A stretch of 64,000 bases of DNA from Combretum micranthum (taxonomy: Eukaryota; Streptophyta; Magnoliopsida; Myrtales; Combretaceae), in NCBI GenBank assembly GCA_024138025.1, contig JAMXBD010000093.1, positions 1,116,001 to 1,180,000 of the forward strand. Direction: 5' to 3'. Below are positions 23,290 through 37,100 of the stretch, in pieces. The position numbers and the translations under genes were made by a program. The notes under the pieces were generated by a model. That model was not told the origin of the DNA, ran no database searches, and saw nothing but the letters and a program-made list of their open reading frames with translations. Position 1 is the stretch's first letter; each line of letters opens with the position of its first letter.

Positions 23290-25750
23290 ATTCCTCGCGT
23301 AGGGTTCTTTCCTCGCAAAGCTTTGCTTTTGTTTCTTTTAAGGCAGCTCTTAACTCTTCCATAGAAGTTCGTCCTCGTGTTGATTTCCCAATTGATGGTG
23401 GTCCATACCCTCTTCCAGGATGATAGTCTGACCTTGAAAAGTCAATGGACTATCTGAAGATTGAGATTCCTCATACATCTTCACCGTCTTATCTTGAATT
23501 ACACACAATAAAGACATACATTATGTATAACACATTACTTTAAAATAAGTCTAAAATTTTACACATCCAATAAACTTACATAATCCTTTGCAGCTTGTTG
23601 AGATACCCAACCTCCTGTACCATCGGGCCTTGGAACTCTATATCGGGTTTACTTAAAGAATTCAATGGCATTAAATGGTTAGCGATTTTGATTAATCTAC
23701 ACATTTAGATATGTACGGAAAAAGTTAAAGCATTAATCAATAATAGAAGCATAAAAAAAACATTAATAAATACCTACTTGCTCATTTCTCCTACTCTCAA
23801 ATGATCTAGAGCCAGCCCTATGTAGATATTTCTTATTGTTGCATGCATTTCTCCCAATCATTGACCTTGTCGTCTATAAATGAAAAAATCAGCAAACATA
23901 TCATAATATAAACTAATTTCTAAGTGCAACAATGATTTAGAATTCACCTTTGTAGATGGTTCATTCGATTGTGATATTGATCGCTCTTGTTCAATCTCCC
24001 TAGTCCATTTCTCAGTAACCTTTTTCCAATCATCATCACTTGAACCTTTAGGTCTAGCAACATCACCAACCTTGTTCCACTTATTTTTAGTTTTACATCG
24101 ATGGTTTCTATGGAGATTGCCCATCCATTTATCAGTAGCTCGGAACTTTTCAGAGTTTTTTGTGATGTCATCAATATTCAACTGATTCTACATTAAACAT
24201 ATCACTGTAGATGAGGAGAATGGTTTTTTTTTTTTTTTACATTAAAAAGATCAAATCCATAAACTAAAAAAGTAGCAAGAATAGCAACAAGAGTAGAATA
24301 GCTCTACAAATTTAAGAAAACAAGTATAATAGTCTCTTCTAGAAGCTTTTACAAAGGAACAATGTCAGAAATTAAAGGGATCAACTACTCAAATTATAAC
24401 TTCAACTTGTGGGAAGAAAGACCTCACACTTCTCTCATGGGCTTTTCCATTTCTTTTTGGGGTAAGTCCTTCATTTTCTCATCTTGAACATATGTTTGGA
24501 GTGGCTTTCAAATATCAACTCAACATAGTTACATACCATTTGATCATCTACTATTAAGCGAACTCGCAATTGGTAGAAGTCAGACATTCCATTTTTCACC
24601 CTAAGGATATAATCCAGCTTATATTAAAAATAATTTAACCTATGCAACCTTATTAGAAAAGAGCATGTCAAAAAATTGACACGATGGATTTAAATTAGAA
24701 TTTGTTTGTCACAAAGGCAAATCAGTTATGGAAAAACATTAAGAACCATAAATTCTAATACAGTATCTCAATTTATTCAATATCATGTTCTTGAAACACA
24801 ATACCACCACAGATATTGCCATATGAGAAATAATTGGATCAAAATGGGAATAAGGGAAAATCTAGAACCTTAAGATGAATGTATGCACTTTAATTGCATC
24901 ATCTTAAAACAGATGATGGGTATTGTTAAGGTGTACATACAAATTAAAACGAATGGTGCACACTTGGTTGCAAACAAAGAGGAATGGTATAGCTAGAGTA
25001 CAAGCAGCAATTAGGAGAGGTCATTAGTCATGAATCAAGTTGAGACCACACTTATTAGAGTTAAGTCATGATTTTATAATGTGCATTCAATCAACTATAT
25101 GCCCTTCTGCATTGTGTCTTGAATATTTGCTTTACTTCGATAGTGTTAGTGTCCTTAATAGAGTTATCACATGCACACTATGTTACATGCTATTATCTTG
25201 TGTCTAAATTCTATTGCTCTTCAGATCATATAACATTCATTTTATAGACTTGAATGCTACCAGCAAATAAATCGTAAAGAGAGGAATAAGGAATTGTAAT
25301 TTTTTTGTAGAGATCTCTATAATCTTTGGGAGAGATTAAAAAACCTATCAAAGTATTATGTGGAGTGAGAACAGAGTGGCTTTTGTTGTTTTTGGAGTAA
25401 AAAAGTGGCACTAGCACTATAATTCTAAATTTTCCTTTATTATGGAATTGATCTTTTTTATTTATCATATCTATTGACTGAAGCTTACTTGGCCATAAAA
25501 AACAAAAATAGAAACCATCTTGAATAATTTGAAACAAAACAAGAGAAAAAAATGCAATTTCACTTCAAATATACCTTTACTCTCTCCAAGCCCATTGTTT
25601 TTTGCATTGGGGAATTTTCTCCAGTCATCGATACAAAGAGGGAGTAAGTCTTTACAAGCCTTCCCCATTTCAGAGGCTAACTTTGATGATTAGTTTGCTG
25701 TTAGTGGGCGTCCACCATAATAGGTAAACTCAATAACCATCTTGCCCTTT
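23290..25750 (-). pseudogene. CACTA second gene, Transposase_24-type protein, in exon-like pieces
   Basis: The reverse-strand pieces from right to left start with LASEMGKACKDLLPLCIDDW at about 25570-25680. Next is a basic region, WMGNLHRNHRCKTKNKWNKV (23858-24181). At about 23770-23880 comes TMIGRNACNNKKYLHRAGS followed by SRSFESRRNEQ, and a Gln/Glu/Lys-rich end runs to about 23290. The middle and last motifs (NACNNKKYLHRAGSRSFE) match the plant En/Spm Transposase_24 family, which accompanies TNP2 in many CACTA elements. Stops separate the pieces, and introns are likely between 24.2 and 25.5 kb. I cannot tell introns from damage everywhere. The function, presumably binding of subterminal repeats, is inferred from family and context. 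Confidence 0.6.
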
Positions 25751-25759
25751 GTTTATTGT

Positions 25760-27080
25760 TTTCCTTTTCAAGTGCTTTTGCTTGGTATGCACTTCTCTTA
25801 CGTGTTGTGGGAATCGGGCTCTCAGTTCCTACATATATATGAGACTCTCATGAAGCTAGCAGGTCATCAAACTCAAACCAAAGACCTAACTATTACACCT
25901 TTCAATTAACTAGAAATTAAAACTTACATAAAAATTACCTGAGCTAAGTAAACAGATTAGATGAAGGGTTTCCATTTAAGGATGCATCTACTTGGTTATT
26001 GATGACATGATTCCGTCCTTGTCCATTTGTTGTAGTACCAACCAAAAACATGTTTCACTAGAACACTTACAACTTTAAAATGACAATTAATTTTACTAGT
26101 TTCATGCAAGGCATACAATGCTAAAGATACAAAATTAAAATAGCACAATCACTTTAATTGATAAAGAATAAGCTAATGTGGTAGAACAACTGAAAAAAAA
26201 AAATCAAAGAGTAGCGAAGGTGAATATAAACCCACCTACTATACTAATAAATTAATCGGAAATTAATATTTTACATTAAAGTTACCTAAGTGAGGGGGAG
26301 AACTAGATGAATGGCTGCCTTGTAAGGATGCATCTACTAGGGTTGTTGATGATAGGATTTTGTCCTTGTTCATTTGCTACAAGATGAACCAGCAAAATGT
26401 GATTTCATTATTTTCCATAGCAACTATATATTTACAATGCTCTAACAAAAAAAAAATTTTTATGGAAACTTTACTTGTTCGATGAGAAGGATTAGCCCGA
26501 TTAGCCCTTCCTCCCTACCTCTATAGACTCCTCCGTCCCCTAGCCATTATAATCCTACAATTGGATAGGAAAAAGGTTCAATAATTACATGTCAACATGC
26601 ATAAATAGATTTAAATAAAGTGCATATAAATTGAAAGAATAAAAAAGATTCTACCTTTCAATCATCATGCATGGACAATAAAAAAAATATCACTAACATT
26701 ATAGTTAAATAAAAAAAGGATAAAATGAATAAAAATTAGACAATCATACTATTGTCATCACTGATATCATAGTGCATGAGTGCATCATCCAACCCATACT
26801 CTTCATCCTCATCTATATCGTCATCTTCATTACATTAAATACTACCATCATGCTCTTCACATGGAGATGCTTCAACCATTGTTTCTATAGCCTCTCCATC
26901 AATGGTCTCACCACATACGTCAGTTCTTAGTGAAACTTCGATATCACAATCAACTACTGGATTATGCTCATTTCCTCTATCCCCATTTGTTGTTAATTGT
27001 TCCTCTAAGCTCTCATCACCAATAAAGCTTCAACATCTGTGAACAAATTTGCATCACCTACAAGTGAGTCAATGTTATAG
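25760..27080 (-). other. CACTA region between the second gene and the transposase
   Basis: The reverse strand at 26750-27080 continues the transposase C-terminal part as an acidic, stop-broken reading (MRMKSMGWMMHSCT and similar). The rest, 25760-26750, is AT-rich with two short related blocks, GATGCATCTACT..GGTTATTGATGA at about 25982 and GATGCATCTACTAGGGTTGTTGATGA at about 26328. These suggest a local duplication. Confidence 0.4.
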
Positions 27081-27089
27081 ATGTGGTGA

Positions 27090-27340
27090 TGCTCGAATTG
27101 TTGCACCACTCGCCAATTAGGTCCAAATTTCATGTCATCTAGGTAAAATATTTGCTTAGCTTGTGATGCCAACACATATGGATCATTTTCATACCATGTA
27201 CGAGTAACCTTAATAGATTTAAAGCCGTCATCTACCCGGACATTGCGATGCCTCTCATTAGTGTCCCACCACTTACATTTAAAAAGGAATACGCATTTAT
27301 TTCTAACATAACTAAACTCATATATATCTGTTAATACCCA
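27090..27340 (-). pseudogene. TNP2-type transposase, DUF4216 domain
   Basis: The reverse reading includes FLFKCKWWDTNERHRNVRV, SIKVTRTWYENDPYVLASQ, AKQIFYLDD and NWRVVQQFEHHHIYN. This order is that of DUF4216, the C-terminal domain that follows DUF4218 in plant CACTA transposases. The piece lies in the expected position downstream of the DUF4218 part. It is broken into frames by stops and probably introns. Confidence 0.75.
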
Positions 27341-28022
27341 TAAAATTCTACTTTCTCATCTCCTTGGTCTCCTTCTACCAGCACTCCACTATTTTGAGTT
27401 TCGTCTGCTATCAAACTCTGATGTGTGAAAACGCACACATTATATATTTGTTGTACCTTTTGAAACATGAATCATCCTATTGATAATGCATATAATGCAC
27501 TAATGATCGGGTCACGACTATCATGCAATACACTCATCTGCAAAAATATTAAACAAAATACCATGTCAATGCAAGCTAGTTAAAAACCCTTCAATTAAAA
27601 AAAAAAAAAATGTCATTCTATACAAAGTTCTTTCTTATATTTACCTTATTCATAAACCATTCACCAAAGTCTTGTTTGTGATGCCCATCTATGTTATCCC
27701 CATATTGTGCACGTAAAACATCTTTATGCTCACTACAACACATGTTTGTCTTTTCTTTGTAATTTTATATGTCATTATACCATTAGGTTACATATAATTT
27801 TTGTAACTTTCAACTTACTCTAGGTATGGTTGGATCTCTTGGCAATTGTTGATAATGTCCCATTTTGTAATATCAACCTCCTCGCTTGACAATACCACAT
27901 ATGTGGGTGGAGAAATTAAACCAACTTTATTCGTGAAGACATCTAACACTATCCTCTAAGGAATCAAAATTCCTATTTGGATGGTTAAATGTTGTCTCAA
28001 TGCCTTCTAAGTGAAGTGAACA

Positions 28023-28532
28023 CTAGGTCAAGCACTCATGAACAACATCAGCTTCTACAATGGAGCCTTTTGGAGAAGCTCTATTTCTAACGAATTGTTT
28101 TAAGGAGCCTAAGTACCTACAAATAATGTTAATAGTACATGAGAAAAACATGGATAAAAACTTAAAAAGTGGTAAATTTTGAGTGTACATTATACCTTTC
28201 AATAGGATACATCCAACGATATGCAACAGGTCCAGCCATTAATGCTCTTGAGGTAAGTGGATAGCTAGATGTACCATTACATCAAAGAATGCAGGGGGAA
28301 AGATAAACTGCAACTTGCACAAAATAGTGACAATATCACTCTGCATCTTTCGTATATCATCAACATTCAAAATGCGTCGACACAACCTTTCGTAAAAGTT
28401 CCCAAGCTCAGCTATGGTGAGGTTGACCTCCCTTAGCAATAAGCCACGAATGCCCACAGGTAAGAGCCTTTGAAGTAAAAGATGGCAATCATGACTCTTC
28501 ATACCTGAAAGCTTTGAGTTTAAGTTGTCCAC
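28023..28532 (-). pseudogene. TNP2-type transposase, DUF4218 domain
   Basis: The reverse reading includes GMKSHDCHLLLQRLLPVGIR, LTIAELGNFYERLCRRIL and FPPAFFDVMVHLAIHLPQE, the hallmarks of DUF4218 in CACTA transposases. The piece at 28239-28532 is open for 97 residues. The next piece (28023-28226) continues with RYPIE..MAGPVAYRWMYP-like sequence at about 28190-28240. It belongs to one gene with the pieces at 28639-30360 and 27090-27340. Confidence 0.85.
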
Positions 28533-28638
28533 ACACCTACCTATGCGTGACGCATAACCATAAAGTAATCTAACATTCCTTAGGAATTGACAAAAAATCT
28601 TCTCTCACTCATAGTTAATGTATAGCTGGCACATGGCA

Positions 28639-29893
28639 TCAAGAATTTGCCATAGTCCGTTTTACTAAATGTAGCTCCTTTCGTATACCAAGTTCCTCTG
28701 GATCAAGTCTATCTTTATAAGTATCTTTTGTTTTTCCCTCAGTCCTAAGCACTGTGTTAACAACATTCTCACAGATGTTCTTCTCAATATGCATCACATC
28801 CAAATTATGTCTAAGTATTAACTTTGACCAATATGGCAACTGGAAGAATATCGACTTTTTAGTCCAATTGAATGCGCTAACATTGTGGACTCTCCTAGCT
28901 TTCCCTAGATGCTTTCCCATTCCTATGTCTACTACTGATCATAACTGGTGGAGAATATCTTCACCAAAATATAGATCAGGAGCCTCACGAGTATCATGCA
29001 TTCCATCAAACTTGTAGCTACGTCTCCACCTATGATCCATTGGCAACCACATTCTATGCCCAATACCCAATCTTGTTATGAAGCCTTATCGATGGTGTTT
29101 GATCTTCACATACATGGAAAGCACTGTATCCCTTTGTGCTCCATCTAGACAAATTCCCATATGCTGGAAAGTCATTAATGGTCTACAATAATGTGGCATG
29201 CATCTTGAATGAAGACTTTGAGTATGCATCATAAGTCCACAACCCATTATTCCAAAGATCCTTCAACTCATCAATTAAAGGTTGCATATAGATGTCGATC
29301 TCTTTCCCAGGTGCATTAGGCCTGGGATTAATAGTGTCATCATCATATATTCTCTCTTCATGCACATCTAAGGAGGTAAATTATATGTGAGAAGCAACAC
29401 AGGCCACATGCTATATGATTGGCTCATAGTACCAAAAGGATTGAATCCATCACTAGCAATCCCAATCTCACATTACGACAATCCTTTGCAAATTCCGGAT
29501 ATTCATTATCAAACTTTACCCATGAAACCCATTTGCTGGATGACCCATAAGGTTTTCTTGTCTCTTGTGTTCTTCTTTATGCCAACACATTTTTTGAGCA
29601 TTTCTAGGGTTCATGAAAAGGCGTTGTAACCTTGGTTTCACAGGAAAGTATCGCAAAACCTTATAAGGAATAGGTTTTTTAGAACCAGTATACACTTTAT
29701 ATCTGGATGTACCACAAGTGAGACAATGTGTAAGATTCATGTTATCACCCCAAAATAGACAACAATCATATTTACATGCATGAATATTATGGCAACCCAT
29801 ACCCAACCCCCTCAAGTATTTGTTTGTGTAATAGTAAGACTTAGGAAAACACTCTCCATTAAGTATGACATCACACAAAAGTTGTAGCAACAT
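28639..29893 (-). pseudogene. TNP2-type transposase, catalytic part (Transposase_21)
   Basis: Reverse reading from 29893: GECFPKSYYYTNKYLRGLG, GMGCHNIHACKYDCCLFWGD and LTHCLTCGTSRYK (a Cys-rich segment). Then come the SDGFNPFGTMSQSYSMWPVL block (about 29390-29450), NAPGKEIDIYMQPLIDELK (29183-29365), RVHNVSAFNWTKKSIFFQLP and LDVMHIEKNICENVVNT (28639-28920). The order matches plant CACTA transposases. At least two frame changes lie between 29370 and 29540: the reading moves from WVKFDNEYPEFAKDC to the SDGFNPFG frame and then meets a stop before MHEERIYDDD. As it stands this copy should not give a full protein. The Asp residues in SDGFNPF and DVMHIEKN are kept. Confidence 0.85.
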
Positions 29894-30360
29894 GTCGAAA
29901 GACTTGTTGCTCCACTTATTGTATACTTTAAGTGAAGGAGCTTCACTATAAATGAGAATTTAGAAATCTTATACCCTGGATAAAGCTCTTGGTGTGAGTC
30001 AGCTCTTAACCCATCTAAATAGTCAACTGGAATATCGAAGCCATCATCAGGGGTTGACCTTTCATCTTGATTGTCAACAAATGCCCCTAAGTCTTCAAGC
30101 ATCTCATGGAGCCCACTAGTATCATTACGACCTGTCCCATTGTTCTCCTCCATAGTGGGTCTCATGTCACATTCTCTGTGACGAATTCTACCTCGATGTC
30201 TAGTAGGCAACTCAATAGTTAGCTCTTCACCATGATATATCCAGCACTGGTAGTTTACATCTATCCCATCTACAAGCAAGTGTGCTCTAATTACATCCAC
30301 TTTCTGTGAAATGTCATTTAAGCATTTCCTACATGGACAACTTAAACTTGAGCACACCAT
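29812..30360 (-). pseudogene. TNP2-type transposase, N-terminal transposase-associated domain
   Basis: Open for 182 residues from the ATG at 30360. The N-terminus, MVCSSLSCPCRKCLN, then HLLVDGIDVNYQCWIYHGEE, is the transposase-associated domain that begins plant CACTA transposases; its first few residues, normally DKSWM..., lie upstream at about 30390-30450. An acidic linker follows (LEDLGAFVDNQDERS). The last 40 residues overlap, in another frame, the start of the next piece, which marks a frameshift or intron near 29890. Confidence 0.8.
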
Positions 30361-30869
30361 ACTTCAAGCGTAAGTATGCAACAAAAAAATCGACACCTCT
30401 TTCGTACTCTTCACTTTCAATGTCATAATTCATCCAACTCTTGTCCATTTTTTCTGACATAAATGGAAGAAAATAAAAGTGTAAGATCTAATTGAACTAG
30501 TTAATACATCTCATATGACATAATCACAAAATTAGTCAACACATATCATATCACATTATCATGTTGATCGCCATTACTACAGCATGTTCACTACATTGGT
30601 CTTAATGTTATTTCCTCTACCCTCAATCTTAGAAAACCTTTTAGGAATCTTAGTAAACATTCCTTTACACTATTCAAAGTACGAGAATTTTTTAATCACA
30701 TAGCAAACTATAATTTTTTTAATTCTTAGTTTATTTTTATTCTAATAATCCTTTATACTCATTGTTTAATGATATTAGTTTATTGCAATATGCTTGTTAT
30801 TATCAATTATAGTTGAAATTTATAGTTGCATAAATGATGATATCTCTTTCTTTCCTTTTTTTTTTTTTT
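30361..30869. other. CACTA region just upstream of the transposase N-terminal piece
   Basis: The first 90 bases on the reverse strand probably hold the beginning of the transposase (MDKSWMNYDIE-like reading at 30410-30450). The rest is AT-rich with no gene seen. Confidence 0.4.
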
Positions 30870-31172
30870 GTAATTTAGTCAAACTTATTATATTGTTTAT
30901 AATTCATCTATCTTATATTAGCATCGGCTATAAGTTAAGTACTGATTATTTCTTCATTCATTTGTCAAATTAACATCTCATACTATTATAAACATTGATT
31001 TGATGTCAAACTTATTCTTTCCTTTCTCTTTATAATTTAGTCAAATTTATTATATTTGTTTATAATTCATCTATTTTATATTGGCATCTCCTATAAGTTA
31101 ACTATTGATTATTTCTTCATTTAGTTATCAAATTAGCATCTCATACTATTATAAACATTGATTTAATGTCAA
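30870..31172 (+). repeat. Direct duplication, about 150 bases, two copies
   Basis: Words such as AATTTAGTCAAA, TTTATAATTCATCTAT, CTATAAGTTAA and CATCTCATACTATTATAAAC occur in the same order at 30870-31013 and 31023-31172, about 152 bases apart, with scattered differences. Confidence 0.8.
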
Positions 31173-34100
31173 GCTATACTTCATACATTAAAATACTTGA
31201 TTATGTACACCTACCCTTTCATAATCGAATTGGCATACTCATCATGGAGTCATATTGTCAATTTTATGCCAATATTAAAAATAATTCATGCCATGAACAA
31301 ATGGGATTCCTTGACATTCTTAATCAACACATTTTATTTCCAAAATAAGTGCAAGTGATACAGTAGTTGTCTATAAATTAAAAACGTAATTTGGAAAATA
31401 GAATTTATTAGTAATCCCAATGAACTTTAAATATTTAATTATTCATATTACATTGCACTTAAGAGGAAAAATATATTCACTTATATATACACGTCGAAAT
31501 CCTCTCAAAATAAGGCCAATTAGTAATTAGATTAATTCTCAAATTTCATTTCCATTTCCAAAAATTCTATAGAAAATAAAACTTAAAAATAATAAAATTT
31601 TGTATAGCAATATCAAAATCATTTAATTACTTTTTGTTTCTAAAAATAAAAAGAGTAACATCAAATATTGAAAAGATACTTTAAGGGGGAAAAAGAAAAG
31701 AAAAATAGACACACATAAAATTGCCAATATTAAATGGTAAGAGCAAAAATCTTAGAAAATGTGAAAGTCAATTTCATTCTTACAATTTTTTAAAAATTGA
31801 ATGGAGATAAAATGCATTTAATAGTTGGAGTGCATAAATGTTATTATGAACTCAGAGTAACTGAAAATATTCATTATTGCTGGTAGATTTTACACGATTC
31901 CTTAAAAAAGTGGAGCTAGAGTTTGAAGAGAAAAGGAGGGGGAAGAAACCATATATAAGGAAAATTTTCCCTTTTATATTAACTTGGAACGGCTTGTTCG
32001 CTAACGTGGACATGCTTATAAAAAATGTGTGGAGGGATGGGAGTTCTAAAAGAAAATTATTAGAACTATGGTATAAACAATGGAGTCAAATACAAAGATT
32101 TGGTTTAATAATATAATAGGTATCTAATCCTTAAATAAATAATGATAGTATATATATATATATATATTTATAAAATTATTTATATGATTAAAATTTTACT
32201 AACATTCGTAGATGCTTAACCAATTCACATGTAATTGATAAAATTAAAAGGAACAATTGTCATACTGGCATATTTGGAAACCTTTCTCATTCATTGCTAT
32301 TTGACTGTATCATTTTCCAAAATAAATAAGTGAAGGGATGCAACCAGTAACTATGTCATAATTTCTATGTGTATATACCCTATGATGGCTAATATTTCTA
32401 AATTAAACAAATATTTAATGTTGTATACCTATTGGCATTGGCAAAGCAGACCAGTATTTGAGTTGAAGCATTCCTTTGACAACCAATAGAATGAATGAGT
32501 CAAGACCAATCTTATCATTAAAAAAAAAAAAAATTATTTGTCCTACAAAACACAACCTTTCTTCAAGTTGGTAAATAAAAAGGAAAGAAACCTATTTGTT
32601 GTGTTGTGTCCTAACTTCTACCCTTCCAGTTGAATATAACCTGTTCAACATAGGTAGCCTTAAGAAATGCTCTAAAAAGGCTTTGCTGTGGATGGTCTCA
32701 CCAAATTGATCATGAGATTTTTTTTCCTTGGTATATGTTTGATCATAAGAGGTGCAGGCATTGAATATGATGGAAATCCCTTAAGATTTGCTAAGTGTTT
32801 TCTAATCCTATAAACAGAATAAATTATTTGGACTAGAACAATACACATAATCTTTAGCCTGGCAATCATATCCTTTTGAAATATGGTCTACTAATCTTGA
32901 AAATGATATTCTAATTCTATTTTATTGTTTTAGCAGTACATAAAATAGATAAACTCTTTTTTAATGACAAGCTAGTTAAAGCAATCCATCATTCATATCA
33001 CTTCTTCTTAAAAACATGAGCACAACTTGAAGGCAAAATAAAGATACATACACTAATACATTTAGAGCTAAACTAATATTTGCTTACTTGAAAATGAAAT
33101 GCAACCTTCTCCAAAGCTACCTTCTCAAATAATTCCCCAAAATCCTCTTTATTCTGTTGAAAAAAGGCATTTCAGCATATTATAACAAGAACAACTAAGG
33201 TAACTGCATGCTCAAAATTTGAAAACCAAACCCACTCCCAACAGCAAAAAAAAATTTAATAATAATAACAATAATAATTATAATAATATAAAAAATAAAA
33301 GGTAAAGAACTTTGTCATCAAGAAACCATCTTACTTACAAGAAGTAAGCTAAAATAAACATTGTTATGATAAAAATTGCAATGGAAGCTACAGCTTTGTT
33401 CTGTGCTTCTCGAAGGGCAGCTGGTTTTGTATATGTCAACATTGGTCAGGTTTTCTTGGTTGGTTTAGTTATAAGGTTTTTTTTTTTGGACTCTAGAGAG
33501 GTACTCGCACTACTAATCCATGAGACTCCATGACCTTTATTTTCAAAGCTTTTTCACTCATCTCCCCTCAACAAAAGAAAACAAGGGAGGATGGAGATTG
33601 ATGTTGTTTACCTGAAGAAAGAAATGGAAATGGAATGATGATTGAAATTTACTTGTGCAATGCAATTGTTACTAGATCAATTTTTAGAAAGAAATTTGAA
33701 TGTTGAAGTGTTAAGTGCAACACTCTCTTACCCTGGCACATCATACGTGTGCTGTCTAATATTTGCAATCCTAATTGGGACAACATGATACACAATTGTG
33801 ATAGGAATAAATTTGGTTTTATTATAACTTAGTTAATTATGATTTGTAATCAAATTTACATATTTTTAACATTGTTATGGATGAAATACGAAATAAAAAT
33901 GCGAACATCATCTGTCAACATAAATTGCCTAAGCTACTGCCAATTCAAAACAATCACACTACTCAATCAAAGGGAAAAATCATGCTAAAAAATTTAAAGG
34001 GAAAACTATTTAATGAAATTAACATATTCCAATCCATCAACGCAAATTTCCTGATGAAGTTGCTTGAGGTAAATCCTGTTTCACTAAAAATTTTATGAAA

Positions 34101-37100
34101 ATGATGGGAGATGTTTATTTTGACTTACGATCTTTTTATGTTCTTATCTTTGAATTGTACTAGTGCAATGACATGATAGTCGTCCCAGCATGCAAAGGAA
34201 ACTAGGCCCATATGGTCTTCCTATTTCATCTTTAAGAATAATTCTAAAAAGTATCGTATCTATTGTCCTAAGATAGAAATGACAATAAGGTACAATAATA
34301 TATATATATAACGCGTCCTTTGAAGGACTAGGTCCAAATCCATCCTCAAACACCGCAAGGAGAGATTCTAATTATTTCTAGCAGAAGATAAGTCTTTCCC
34401 TAATTACTCAAAATCATCCATCAAACGCAAGCTCGTCCAGCATCCTCCCTAAAAGCCTACATCCTCATAGAACTTAGATGGCTTTAATGGCATTACTTTC
34501 TACTTATGTGTATGTTAAGACAAATAATGTAGACCATATCTGTCCTACAATGAATTTAGGACTGAATGGGTTTGTTGTAGCCAAATTAAGGTATATGAGT
34601 GATAACCTAAATGTAACTTAAGATATATTTGGATAGTAAAGTTAGATTAAATTATGATGCCTACTTTAAGAATTTTGTAAAAACGTTAAGTATCAACATA
34701 CAAGATATAATCATTAACTACATAATATTTGTCTTTGCAAATTAAATTAATTTCCTAGTCATAGTGATTATATTATATAATATAAATCCTATATAACATG
34801 AATCAAATTAAACTCGTTATAAGTTTTATAAATCTCTTTAAAAAAAATCTTGTACTATTAACATGTTGTAGTTTTTTTTCACTAGTAATGTAAGATCAAA
34901 TTGTAATTTCATATGCTTGAGATGTTATCATAAGTCAACTTACATAAATGCTACTTTTACTTTTAGGCAATAAAAGACATTATGGGCACTAGTGTTAAGG
35001 TTAATAAGGAATCATGTTTGTATTTTAAAGAAGAAGAATTTGTCTAATACTAGACTTTTTTGGCTGGAACACAATCCTTATCTTGGTCATTATGATTGGT
35101 CATCATGGGAAACTCCATCAAATTTCTCCCCAAGGAAGCCACACATTTTCTCAGAAATTAGATGGCTTTCATGGCATGGGTTTCCTTATGAATATATTGA
35201 TTTACATAAATTCTCCTTCATAAACCCAAATTCATGATGATAAGTCAGAGTATGTAATGCAAAATGGTAAGAGCATTGTGTTCGCTACATCCTGGGACAA
35301 GGGCGTCATCAGTTCTGCCATGCACATAAGAAAATAGTTAATTGATTTCATCACTATGAGAAGGGTTTTAATGGTTTTGGTGCCAATGGGTTGTGATTAG
35401 ATAAATAGGGCATAGAAAGGGATAAATTAATTTAGTAGGTGAAAGCCGTCCACCTCTGTTATCATATGGAGTTCAAGGTAACAAAATACTTAGCAATACG
35501 AGTTCTTGCGTTTTGCGGCTACTCTTCCCTAGGCTATAATTGACATATGGAGAAATTCTAGTAGCTGTTTGCACTAGATGGGTAGTGATTTTCTGTACCC
35601 CAGCTAAAAGAGGATTTGGGATGGAAGTCCGTGTTGTTTTTATAAATGTTGGTCCTTCTCTCATTAGGGGAAGGTTGGACATATTTTGAAGTAATTGGTA
35701 TATTCCCTAAAAGCTGCTATATCTCAAATTGAAATTGGTTTCATGAATCACCTCAATGGGCTTGATTATACCACAGATGGTCCAGTAGTTGATTAGTGAT
35801 GAACAAGAAGTTCTTTAATATAGTTTTGATCAGTTTCAAGAGAACTACTTACCTACTCTTATAAAAAATTACATGATTTCACAAAGCAAACCTTCCCCCT
35901 CCCTGTCCTCCTTCTCCCATAAACACATGCATGCACACACACACCCTAAAAGAAAAAAAAAACAAGAAAAAGTAAGCAAAAATAGTAAATAATAAGTAAG
36001 AAACTAGAACTAACCTAAAAGAGTCATGTTCTATTGGATTTTAAAAATGTTCGTAGCATTCCATAGCTAAATTGATATGACTCAAATTCTTCAGTTTATC
36101 CTTATTTACAAGTTAAGATAGTGTGGTCTGAATTATTTTCTTATCACATCATGTATCAGTTACTTCACAAACATCAATTTAAGAACAATAGAAAAACGAT
36201 ATTAAAATGACCCATAAATGATAAAACAAACAGAAAGCCAAAACAAAATATTTTTGAAGTAACTTTGATTAGTTGGCTTTGGTTGCAATTTTGTACAATA
36301 AAATACATGCAGCTCGCTCAATCAATAACGAGTATTTTCATAGTGGATCTAGTCCTACTTCTTCCATAGCTTACATGATTATAAAAATGTATAGACCACT
36401 GTATATTGCATTCACTCATGGGTTTATGGTATTAGTCTTTGTAAATCATTTAGAAAGTAGTGCCGTGTTGCTCTATTCTTGGGTTCGATGACATGATAAC
36501 TTAACCTTAGATGATTATCAAAAAAGTTAAAGGAAAACAGGGGTCTAAGGTTAGACTTTGAAGGGGTTGAGCTAATCTCATAGGTTCTGTTTTGATCATC
36601 ATAGCAAGCGAGATATAATAATATATATATTTATTTTTTCCCAATATGCTTTCAAAGGGACTACCTTAAAGGTTACCTTCTTTAGTGTTTTTATGATTAA
36701 AAGTGAAAAAAGATATGTAACCATAAGCACTTTATGTGTTGGTGAGATATCCTGAAAATGGCTTTTCAATTCATCATAAAACCATCTGCAAAGCAAAACA
36801 ATGTTATTTTCCATCAACATAAACCCTGATTTGCCAACTTTTGCAAGTAATAAATTAATAAAATAACATCTATAATTTGACCATCAAGAAGCATATTGAA
36901 AATAAAAATTGTTCAAATCAACACAAGAGAATGGATTCAAAGCATGATAGTTTAAATTGGATATAAGTCTTGATAAGAGAATGGATTCAAAGCATGATAG
37001 TTTTAATCCATCTGTATTCATGTTACTTTTTGCTACTGGCCATCTTGAGCTTTAATATTCAAGTTCAAGCTTCATTTGTGCCATTGAAAAAGACCTAAAC

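Noticed and set aside
25226..25537. 103-residue reverse open frame inside the CACTA element
   Set aside because: No match to element proteins; lies between pieces of the second gene and is probably intron.
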